64,000 bases of DNA from positions 62,001-126,000 of the forward strand of contig BSYO01000023.1 in NCBI GenBank assembly GCA_033239525.1, written 5' to 3'. Below, piece after piece: positions 47,536 through 57,565 of the stretch. How positions within the stretch are numbered: the stretch's first letter is position 1; the number at the start of each line of letters is the position of its first letter. The position numbers and the translations under genes were made by a program. The notes under the pieces were generated by a model. It made no database searches and was not told the origin of the DNA. It was given only the letters and a program-made list of their open reading frames with translations. Source of the DNA: Nepenthes gracilis. Its lineage: Eukaryota; Streptophyta; Magnoliopsida; Caryophyllales; Nepenthaceae.

Positions 47536-50289
47536 AAAAAAAAATTAAATTAAGCAAATTACTGATTTTTGTCCCTGGTCGTTTTGCTGTGGAGAAAAAA
47601 AAAATTGAGTGATGATATTGTCCCTGTTAGTTTTCTTGGAGAAAAAAAAAACAAAAAAAAATAAAAATAAAAATAAATAAATAAATAAATAAAAATATTA
47701 TTGATATTACTGGCTACAGTGTTGTGGGCTGGTATTGCTATTTTCTTGGTGGCTTGGTTGAGGATTGGTTACCATTGTTGGTCTTGTTTCTCTCTGGAAA
47801 TTTAGTGGTGCTATGTGTGGAGTACTCAGCGGGTGTTCCTAGTTTTGGTTTTGTGTGGTTGATGAGGTTATCTCGAAATGTAGCTTTGTGGTTTGGGCTG
47901 CGAGTCGTGGTTGATCTTTGGATCTGAGTTGGTTTTTCTTTGGTTTGCGGGGGTCGCACTGTACTATTCTGGAGTGGATATGAGGCTGCAAAGGTAGAAG
48001 TTTGGCTGACACGCCGTGACTTGGGGCCTTTTTGCAATGCATTGTTGACTGCTTGTGTATGAGACATTGCTGCACTTGCTTTGGGTCAGATCTCTACGGG
48101 TTCTCGGTGTTATTGTTTCTTCTGTGTGGCTGATTAAAAGGTTTGAGATTGGAGCTACATGGTCCGGTCTGGATGTTGACTGGCCGCTTGCCTACCAGAA
48201 TCGGCTTCTTGATTCTTTTTGGGCAATTGTTGCTTTACAATAATTTGCCTTTTGCTGTCTCATCTTGAAGGACCTTGGAACTTTGTGCCTATTCTTGGCT
48301 GCCGGTGCTTTTTTGGATGACACGGATTTGGACCATATTGGTGATTTGGTTTATTATTTGGCTGATGGTGATTCTTTTGGTGATCATTTTGCTCCTTTGT
48401 GGTGTTTATGTTGCATTCTCTTGAGTGCTTCTTTGTCTAGGCTGCCTCGGCCGGTTTAGGTCTTGATATTGCTATGCAAATCTGCCGAGTGCACATTTTC
48501 TTTGGGAATGAGCTTGAAGATGGGGTCTTTGTGTCTTGCACTGGATCAATTATGGTGTTGTTCGGTCTATTCAAGCATTTTGAGGACTATGATTGCGGTT
48601 CTCATTGCTAATGGTTTTGCTGGCTCTCAGTTTGTGGTAGGTAAATGGATTGTTTCCTTGTGGCTGGGTGGCGATCGTAGGCAACTTCATCAAATCCGAT
48701 GATCGTCGGGGGCCGTTTTTAGTTTGAAGTGGCCATTCTCATTTGACACTGTGGCCGTCCTCATTTGCCGCCCGAGACCGATCTCGGCTTTGGTGGTGTT
48801 CAGGTTCTTGCCAGTTCTTTGCTAGTTCTACTGTAGATGAGACCCGTGAGTTGCTGATTTTGGTCTTTGGAGCATTATGGTGCTAAGCGATCTTTGCCGT
48901 GCCTCTATTTGTAAGTCACTGGGAGCAGATTGTTGCTATTTTTATGGGGTGTGGTTGGAGACCTGCTGGCCCAGCTTTGATGATGGACGCAATGCGGTTG
49001 GTGCAATGGTCTTTGTTGGAGTATGGCCATTGTTTTTGTTTATTAACACCGGATTGTGTTGCTACACAGTGCGACCATGGATTTAATGATTTTCTTTGCA
49101 TTTGGTTTTTGATGGAAATTCAGTTTGCGATCTTTGTGTTGATATACTTATGGCTTTGTCTTGCTTGGGGTTCTTGAAGCATGGGTAGCTGCTTTCGGTT
49201 TTGAAGCTGGGGTCAGTTTCTTGTACTATTTGGATGGCATTATGTAGGTCTTGGTCCCCATCTGCTGCTGTTGCAGGTCGGCGGTTGCCTGGTGCTTTCA
49301 ATTTCAGCATCTTGCAGATCCTTTTGGATTTGTGGTGGCCCAATCTTTGAGTATCTTTTGTTGGCTTTGCCTTTGGCTGCTGAAGTGATGCTTCATTGAT
49401 ATTTGGGTCTGTTGATTGTATGGACTATGTTATCTCTCGGCTGTCCGACCACTATGAAGGATTGCATTGGCGGTTTGATGCAGTGCGGATAGTTAGCCTT
49501 GGTGTGGTTTGGAAGAATCCCCATGTTCTTTGATGTTTCATTTATTCGGGCCAGTGTTGGGAGCTGTTAGTATTGCCGCCGTCTTGCTCTAATCCGATTG
49601 CTTACTGTGTTGTGCTTGAAATCATCATTTATGATGGGCTGGAAATATTCTAGTTCTGCGATTTTTGGCTGATGATCAATCGATGTCTTGGCTCGCAAAT
49701 GAAGTAACGGGATGGCATATTTGTTGTGCTTCTGCCGTCTTGACTCGGATTTCTTTGAAGTTGATGGCCTATCATCGCTCTTTGGTCTTTTGTAAATGTT
49801 GAAGCATGCAGGTTTACCAAAGTTGAAACATTGGTTTTGGGTTTGATGGTGTATTACATGCATTCAGCTTTTTGTCTGAGACCTCATGTTGCTGCCGGAG
49901 GTGCTGGATTTTCTTTGGTTTTGAAGGTTTGCTGTAATCTTTTTTTTTTTCTTTTTTGGAATGCTGGATTGAGGTTCCGTTTCTTTGTGGATTGATCTTA
50001 CTAGACTTGATTGGCTATGAGCATGGCTGATGTCTTTGCTTATCTTGCTGGGTGCGGTGCGTGCGGCTGGCCTTGCTTGCTCGAAGCAATTGAAAGCGCT
50101 ATTATGCATGCTCCCTCATGGTGACTTTTGTCTGGTCTATAGTTTATGCTCTGTCTTGTTGAAGATCCTAGATGGATTGCTGTATCGTCTTCGTTGTTTT
50201 AGGAGTAGTTTTCTACGATCTTGCTAGTGTGAAAATGATGTCACTCCCATTTTCGGTTCTTGTGTCTGTTCTTTATGGTTTTCTCTTAT
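47536..50289 (+). other. 3' untranslated region of LINE I
   Basis: Two tandem segments near 47560-47650 (TTGTCCCTG...GGAGAAAAAAAAAA) lead into (AAAT)n, then about 2.5 kb of G/T-rich DNA. Matches to the 3' part of element C include GGCTGCCGGTGCTKTTTTGG near 48297. No gene seen. Confidence 0.7.
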
Positions 50290-50424
50290 GATGTAATCGT
50301 TGCTCGGGGCATGCCCTAGCACTTTATGTTTTAACTCTAAGTACAATACTTGGAGTTAAAACATTTAGTCTGTAATTTTTTCTCCCATGAATCCAAAATA
50401 CTTACCTACCAAAAAAAAAAAAAA

Positions 50425-53250
50425 GGAAGGTGTCGGATCCATCCCCAATGTCCTTGACAGAGTAGGTGCGCATGAAAGGCCTCAGTTTCATAATCTTGCG
50501 CCAGCTCCAAGGGGCAGATGCCGGGATTTTCAAGGTCCAGATGCATCGGTCTTTGATTCTGTTCTTATAAATCCAAGAGGTCCAAGCCGAATTCGGGTCT
50601 TTATTTAAGAGGCGCCATAAAAGTTTCAAATGAGAGCCTTATTTTGATCCAAAATGTTCTTGATACCCAACCCACCCTCCGACTTGGGGAAGCAGATGTC
50701 ATGCCAAGCTACTTTTGCGCTAGCTCTGCCTTCGGAGGAACCATTTCAAAGGAAACGCCGCAAAATGCCGTCAATTGCTTTAAGGATGGTTTTGGGCAAA
50801 ATAAAAAGAGAGGCCCAATAGAGGTGGATAGACGAGAGGATGGAGGCAATGAGTTGGAGCTGCCCACCGAAGGAGAGCCATCTATTTTTCCATGATTTGA
50901 TTCTCTTGGTGATTCTGTCAGTGAGAGATTTGCAATCAGAAACCGATAGCCTGGAGGTAATCAATGGGACCCCCAGGTATCTTATTGGAAGTTTGCTCAC
51001 TTTAAATCTCGTGATAGCAACTATGTCCTGGTGAAGAGAAGCGTCCTTGGAGCAGAAGAAGATTTCACTCTTCTTTGAGTTAGCAGATAGCCCAGAGGTA
51101 ACATGAAGTTCATCCAGGCATTCCTTGAGGATCTGGACTGATTGGGAATCAGCCTGGGAGAAGAGAAGGAGGTCATCAGCAAAGGCAAGCATAACGATCT
51201 GTGATTCAACGCATTTCCAGTGAAATTTAAACTTTTTATCCCGCCTTGCCTTGACCTCAATAATGCCATTCAGGACTTCCATCACAAGTACAAATAAATA
51301 GGGAGAAAGTGGATCCCCTTGGCGAAGACCTTTACCACCTTTGAAGAAGCCAACAACTTCCCCATTGATGTTGAGTGAATACATTGGAGTAGTAATGCAC
51401 TGACTGATCCAATTGACTATTTGAGGGGGAAACTTCATGATTGTCAGAATATTGATAATAAAATCCCAATAGACAGAGTCATAAGCTTTCATAAGATCAA
51501 CCTTCATAGTACACCTAGGATGGTCAGATTCAAGATGATACTTATGCAGGAGCTCCTGAGCTAAAAGGATATTATCACTAATCTGTCTCCCCTTCACAAA
51601 GGCCGTTTGGCATCTGTCAACCAGGAAGGGAAGAGTGGCCTTGACTCTGTTAGCAAGAATTTTAGATATCACTTTGTAAATGACATTGCAACAGGAAATC
51701 GGGCAGTAGTCTGACACCGACCGAGGGGACTGGACCTTAGGAATAAGGCTGATCAAAGTGGTGTTCGACTGTTTAAGGAGTTTTCCATGCTTAAAGAAGT
51801 CATGGATTGCTTCAGAAACAGTAGGACCCGTAATCTCCCAAGAGTCCTTAAAGAATTTCGATGTAAAGCCGTCAGGACCAGGGGCTTTTTCATCACCAAT
51901 GAAAAAGATTGCAGAGCGGATTTCCTCCTCACTAACCACCCGAACAAGGGGTCCAGTTAATGAGTCAGGGACGGTGTTTAAGATGTAAGGGCGAAGCCGA
52001 TTTGCCTCCGCCGTCCCACGGGATCGACCACATCCCAGAGCTTTTTTGAAATGGCCTTCAATAAGATTATTAAGCTCCTCCGTACCATTAGTAGGGTTAC
52101 CCGACTCATCAAGGAGGGAGATAATCCTATTCCGGTTAATGTTTCCACTAACGGTCTTAAAAAAGAATTTTGTGCATTGGTCGCCCTCTTTGATCCATTT
52201 GATCTTGGCTTTTTGGCAAAGGAATTCTGCCTCCTTAGCCATAGCAGAATAATAAGCAGCCTTACAATGTCGTTCCGTGCCACAATTCCTAGTGGGAGGG
52301 ATGTTCATAGATTGGACCTCATCCAGGCATTTTCGAGTACGTACAACCTCTTCATGAACATCACCGTTTTGAACGTTAAGATTTTTGAGCGCCCTCTTCA
52401 CCTTTTTGAGGGAGGACACCAGTTTAAACATTGGAGTACCAGCATTTTCAGTCTCCCAAGCTTCCTTGACCAGAGGAAGGAAATTTGGGGATTTTGTGAG
52501 AAAATTATTAAACCGGAACAAGCCACGATTACGGGCAGCCCAGCCAGTAGAGAGAAGAATGCATGGGGAGTGATCAGATAATCTAGCTGGTGGGAACACT
52601 GCTTTAGATCTTCTAAAAAGATCAAACCACGGACCGTTTGCGACCACTCTATCTAATTTCCGGAAGATACGAGTAATGGGGTCGCGACCATCGTTCCAGG
52701 TGAAGAATTGGCCTTCATGACTGACATCTTCAAGGTCACAGTGTCTAAAGCATTCATTAATGTCAGTGGCACTTTTATGGTGCCAAGATCCTCCCAGGGC
52801 CTCATTCGCCGAACGAATAACATTGAAGTCTCCAAGGACAGCCTAAGGAACATCACTGGATAGGCCCAAATTGCTCCTAAGGCTTCGCCAAAGGAGTTTT
52901 CTAGGGTTCTCAAGGTTAGCACCATAAACGAAGGACAGGAGGCACTGAGTGTTATCTCCAATGAAAGATACGTCGGTATGGATGACCTGGTCATCCTTAG
53001 AAATAACTTTAACATCCACCTTCGTCGGGTCCCAACCCACCCAGATCCTCCCAACAGAGGAGGAATAGTTCATGGACCACGTCTAATTAGGATTAATCCT
53101 ATCAGAAACAGAGGCCGCGTTATTCTCTGCAACTTTAGTTTCAACTAGACCAATTATGGAACAATCGTGAGTCCTGATGAGATTTTGGACATCATGGGCT
53201 TTCACAATCCCATTGAGTCCTCTCACATTCCAGCATGCAATATTAATCAT
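50425..53250 (-). pseudogene. LINE G ORF2: endonuclease and reverse transcriptase
   Basis: The ATG at 53250-53248 overlaps the ORF1 stop by 8 bases. Endonuclease motifs: INIACWNVRGLNG, IIGLVETKVAEN, GRIWVGWD, AVLGDFNVIR and TWNDGRDP. TAG replaces Trp at NPN-stop-TWS (near 53084) and VP-stop-AVLGDF (near 52843). The frame is then open for over 600 codons to 50746, with all RT motifs: APGPDGFTSKFFKDSW, KVDLMKAYDSV, GKGLRQGDPLSPYLF and LAFADDLLLFS (near 51175). TGA ends it at RRFL-stop-NGSSEGR, where LINE I has Trp. The remainder to 50425 is readable in other frames up to DGSDTFL. Confidence 0.9.
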
Positions 53251-53786
53251 TGAAAATCGGCAGAGAGGGGTTTTGCTTTTTAGGCCCCGGGACTTTCCTC
53301 GTCTTCTTAGAGGATTTACGCCTCCTGCTCTTTGGCTCAATTTCGAGGCCCAAGGAGTCATATCCGTCCGTCGCAGGGCCTGGGCTCGAAGGATCGAGTG
53401 GGCTCTCTAAGGATGGTTGGCCTGAGTCATCCACCAGGCCATTATTCAACAGCGAACGCGTGACATAAATTTCACGTGCCGGGGCCTCAACATTGGAGCT
53501 TTCAGATCCAACTTGTGGCCTATTCGAGGTGGGTGTAGGGGATGACCTTGTCATAGGCATGGTCCCAACATGATGACTCTCCTCCTCAGGGCCGAAAGAA
53601 GGATAACCATGTAGGTGATCTGGAGGAGTGGTAGGTACGAGGACATTAATAGAGTGATCCAAGGGAGCCTCAGCCCGGGAAATCGGCGGGGTGTAGACAT
53701 CGCACACCAAGGGGTCATCACAGGGGGGCTCCTGGAGCACACTGAAAGGATTATCAGATAGCGTATCCAGCTGATCAGAGATTCCT
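53243..53786 (-). pseudogene. LINE G ORF1, C-terminal part
   Basis: The minus-strand frame starts near DQLDTLSDNPFSVLQ at the truncation point. It continues through an acidic/Pro linker to a basic tail (KSRRRKSSKKTRKVPGPKK) and ends IFND-TAA at 53243, overlapping ORF2. DUF4283 and any knuckle are missing because the copy is 5'-truncated here. The frame extension beyond 53786 belongs to the antisense of element E. Confidence 0.75.
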
Positions 53787-54695
53787 CTCCCCCTCCTGAT
53801 GTGGTCGACCAGGGCCACAATTTTTGGGGTTTTACTCTGGTGGGGCATTTCCTGGACTCCCACCCACATTTCCTGGCCATCAAAGCTATAGCCAGGAAAT
53901 TATGGACCTGTTTCGGCAGTAAGCATATAGCTGGGAATGACGCTGGGTTCTTTTTCTTCCGTTTCTCATCTTTGGCGATGATGGACAAATGCCTTCACGC
54001 TGGTCCTTGGGTGTTCTCTGGGAAAGCTATCTTTCTCAGACGGTGGACGCCGGGAATGGTGTTGTCGAAGGCAAAGCATATGCGTTTTCCTATCTGGATT
54101 AAGCTGAGCAATATTCCGATTCAGTTCTGGACTCAAGCTGGGCTTAGTTGGATTGCTAGCTCCATTGGAGTCCCTCTGCGCCTCGATCCCAGAACCGCTC
54201 GAATGGAAAATGTCTCCTATGCAAAAATTTGCGTGGAGGTTGGAGTTGATGGCCCTTTCCCAAATTGCATTGCCATCAATCCTGACCCAGGTTTCGATTC
54301 CATTCTGAAGGTGAATGTGGAATACTCGTGGAAACCGACTCGGTGCGACAGCTGCCATCTTATTGGCCATGATGTAGCTAAATGTTGGGTTAAGAATGCC
54401 GGTTTACAGCCAAATTCCTCCAAGTCAGGCCCTCCTGCTTTAGGGTTGTCTGTTCAGACTAGCCCTCCTGTTCTTTTGTCTGCTGAATTGGAACCCTGTA
54501 AGGTGAATGAATCATTGTCTCCATCGGGGCCACCTCGAATCCCTGATCCCCTGCTATGAGACTTGCTCTGAGAACAACTTGGATACTTCTATAGCTGTCC
54601 TTGACGTAAGTGTCCAAGGGGACTTAGATTTGGGTTCTGATAAACCAATGATGGAGGCTGTCGTTTCTGCTCCTCCCCTCGTAGTGGCTGGTGAT
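53787..54695 (+). pseudogene. Element E ORF1, DUF4283-like domain and CCHC knuckle
   Basis: The frame reads SPPPDVVDQGHNFWGFTLVG, IKAIARKLWTCFG, GFFFFRFSSLAMMDKCLHAG, RRWTPGMVLSKAKHMRFPIW, SNIPIQFWTQAGLSWIASSI, SYAKICVEVGVDGPFP and VEYSWKPTRC. The knuckle CDSCHLIGHDVAKC has the form C-x2-C-x4-H-x4-C. The domain is intact for about 250 codons, more than in any other ORF1 copy here. A frameshift near 54555 moves the linker to another frame (SENNLDTSIAVLDVSVQGDL). The minus-strand element J cuts it at about 54695; it resumes at 56786. Confidence 0.85.
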
Positions 54696-56780
54696 TGCCT
54701 TTTTTTTTTTTTTTGGTAAGCAAGTATTTTGGATTAATGGGAGAAAAATAGTACAAAAAATTTATTTCGTCTCCAAGTATTTTGACTTGAAGAAAAAACA
54801 AAAAACGCTAGGGCATACCCCGAGCGGACAGTACATCTGAATATACAAACAGGCCTCTAGGAGGACAACGTTTATCGAAGAACGACAAAATATGACATTT
54901 CTATCATTAACAAAAGAGGACACAGCATGCATTAGGTGACACACAAAATTCCACCGTGGCACGGCAAGGCACGACTGATACCAGCAGCACGTAGAAGCAA
55001 GAGCCTATTGCAACACGCCAAACCCCAAGGCCAGCAATGCACGCATCAGGATGCACCACCAAAGAACACAGCACTGATTCCACATCCAAATAAATGAGCA
55101 CTGCCTTCAAACGGCAAACAAAATTGCATCCAAAGAACTTTACTTTCTTCAAAAAAAACCAGCAACAAGACCCATTAACATCCAAAAAATAATCCTTCTC
55201 CAAGCAAATGCCAACTGCAATCAGCTCCCTGCAGCATCAACACAGCAGGCAGCAGAGCAGCATCCGAATGCAGCTACAAACGGCAGGCACATTTGCATTA
55301 GCAAGGAAAGATGCAACAGCAGCTGATTCCAGGCCAACAATTTAGCACATCAGCACACCAACCGGCCAATACATTAGCAGATACCAGCACTTGGTTCAAT
55401 CCCAATACCCAGTTGCTTTCCATCTGCATTCCTGAACAGAATCTAACCTTCAAACAATATGCTGCCAGCAGAACAAGGGCAGCAGCATTGATCAACATGC
55501 CAGATACGAGGCAAGTTACTACCATCAGTAGCATCCTCCCATCAGCAGCGGAATCAAATAGCAAGATACTAGGCAACCGGTATCAAAGCCCAGTCCTAGC
55601 ACCAACAGCTTAAGCAAGGGAAGACTAGCATCTAGCCCCAACAAAGGCAGATCCTATCTCAGTCAACATAGAATTAGTAAAGCATATGCAGCAGATCGAA
55701 AGCAGAGTCAAACACAGCAACCAAACAAATCGTTGCCTGCAGTAGAGGCAATTTTATACTGCAGCTCAACGACTTCCTATCACAGAGTAATGACAGCATC
55801 AGCATCCGCAAATTCAGCAAACAAAATTGCAGAAAAAATCTCGAGTCGGGAGGTTAATCCAACAACCCTCAATCTCATTCTGGCCGCAGCAAAGAAACGA
55901 TAAAGCCAGAGGAGGCATGAACAAATCATTGCTACAAGCCATAAATCAGATGAAATTGTTGCAAGGCAACATCATCAACACTTGGCGAATTAGCGAGACA
56001 AAGCAATCCAATGGATTGCACTTAAAAATTTCAGGGGAAGCCAAAGAATACGGCTACCTCCCGGGCGTGCAGTAACCACCCACACCTGAAGCGAAGCCTA
56101 AAGCAACAGCGGGGACAATAGCAGAGGATCATCCTTTGTCGGCCACGCATCGGAAGGAATTTCAGCGTTCGAACATGGCCACTTCCACTCCTTCCGCATT
56201 CAAGCCCATACATCCATACCAGGTTAACTAACAGGCTCCCCCAACCCATCGACCGGAAGGACGACCGGCTGAACGACTTCGAAGCCGGGCTCAGGCATTC
56301 GTCGGCGTCCCAACACCCAGCAAGCAGCGAAAGCAATTACAACGAAGAGAACCCAACAACCCGAGCCAATCGGACGGCTAAGGGCAAATCACGGAGCCCT
56401 CAGAACAGAGGTGGCCGGCGCCGAGAGAATAGGGTGGGAGAGCCAAACCACACCGAGCCGGGACGAATCGGCGGAACACCCAAAGAGAGCCAGATCCAAA
56501 GAAATCGCACTGCCATTGCTCGAACAGAGGAGATTTTGGACCGACCGGCAGGGACGACATCGAACCCTACGAGTTCTCAGTGCCTCCGAATGAGTAGGGG
56601 AAGAGGAGGAGAGACGGGAGACGGCCGGGCTAGGCGACCAGGAGACCAGCCATGGCCGACTCCGGCGCCGCCCGGCCAGCTGAGGATCGTCGCAGAAGAC
56701 GCGGCCAAAAATGAGTTCAAATTTCGAATTCGAAATTTGGAGACGAAGAGAGAAGCGAGAGCTTCTCTCTCTAACCCCTT
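54696..56780 (-). mobile_element. Element J: ORF-less LINE derivative, minus strand
   Basis: On the minus strand it starts with TTAGAGAGAGAAGCTCTCGC, like the 5' ends of C and E. About 0.5 kb of G/C-rich leader follows (including GGCCATGGCTGG), then G/T-rich DNA, the hairpin module and TTACC-poly(A) (T-run 54696-54712). No DUF4283, endonuclease or RT is present. It therefore keeps both ends of the family without coding sequence. No clean target-site duplication was found, but removal restores the linker of element E ORF1. Confidence 0.65.
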
Positions 56781-56785
56781 AGGCT

Positions 56786-57565
56786 ATGCCTGCTGATGCA
56801 CCTGGCACCTCAAATGGAGTGGATGTTGCTGGATGTGAGGCTGGGGTTTTACCCAGAGTTAGTGTCCCTCCTGAAATTATGGAGACTGGCCTGGGCCCCA
56901 ACTTGACTGCGGCCTCCCTGCTGAGTGTTTCTGAGAGGTCTGAGAATTCGGTGGATGCTGAGTCGGTTCCTGAGGTTGGTATCCCCAGAGTTGCCTCTTG
57001 TCCTGCTTTAGTGCAGTTGTGTAACCAGCAGATCGACCTGACTTACATGCCATCTGCTGAGTGCCAATCGGCAGGGATTAAATCCCTTGCTCCCCCTGCT
57101 GAGTCCATGCCGCTTTTAAGCCCAAGATCCTCGGATGACCAAGCTTGCTTGGATGGTTCTTCCCAGGTCTCGGTCGTTGCTCCATTCCCTTCTGTTAGGG
57201 AGGTTTCTCGGCCTGTGTACCTGGACTCTCCTCCCACCCAATTGGATTTGGTTGTTACTTCATCAGCTGACAATGGGTACCAAGGGTGCCCTTTGGAGGC
57301 CTCCGGATATTTGGATGATTCCCTTCATTCTCAGATTAAGGACTCGGCTCCTAACTCCCCTGAATCCGGGATTGACCATCACCACTTGGATTTGGATGAG
57401 TATTTGCTTACCCCTACCTCTATCAAGAGAATTTCTTTGAAATATTCCTCAAATCCCCCTTTGGTAGATGAATTGCCGGGTATTGAACCTGGTTGGAAGA
57501 TTCCTAAGTCAAGAAAAAAGAAAAAAACTGCCTCTCGGAAATCCAGGGGCATCTCTGGCTCTTAG
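56786..57565 (+). pseudogene. Element E ORF1, linker and C-terminus
   Basis: One open frame reads from ADAPGTSNGVDVAGCEAGVL through a Ser/Pro/Leu-rich linker to HHLDLDEYLLTPTSIKRIS and the basic end PKSRKKKKTASRKSRGISGS, followed by TAG. The LDLDE(Y/F)LLTP-x-SIKRIS segment is shared with element C only and was not seen in D, G or I. It may mark the ORF1-only lineage. Confidence 0.75.

Larger units (their letters stand above)
41737..50424 (+). mobile_element. LINE I: near-full-length L1-type LINE
   Basis: Inserted in ORF2 of LINE G. It comprises 23 bases of filler copied from the target (41737-41759), a 5' untranslated part to 41886, ORF1 (41887-43949), ORF2 (43942-47535), a 2.8-kb 3' untranslated region with an A-rich (AAAT)n stretch at 47640-47700, the hairpin (50326-50364), and TTACCTACC-poly(A) to 50424. 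All parts of an autonomous LINE are present, but the frames are broken. It is the most complete LINE in the window. Confidence 0.85.
38660..53786 (-). mobile_element. LINE G, minus strand, 5'-truncated in ORF1, split by LINE I
   Basis: Reading from 53786 down: ORF1 C-terminus, ORF2 (to 50425, then 41736-40946), about 2.3 kb of 3' untranslated region (40945-38796), hairpin module, and TTACTTACC-poly(A) with the T-run at 38660-38668. The target-site duplication is diverged: TCCCCCT(T/C)CTGAT near 38647-38659 and 53787-53799. LINE I lies inside ORF2. Confidence 0.8.

Noticed and set aside
53243..54559. Head-to-head ORF1 pieces (minus 53243-53786, plus from 53787) read as a twin-primed 5' inversion
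   Set aside because: The plus piece continues the ORF1 interrupted at 38659, and a diverged duplication TCCCCCT(T/C)CTGAT flanks the minus LINE. Simple insertion of LINE G into element E explains it.
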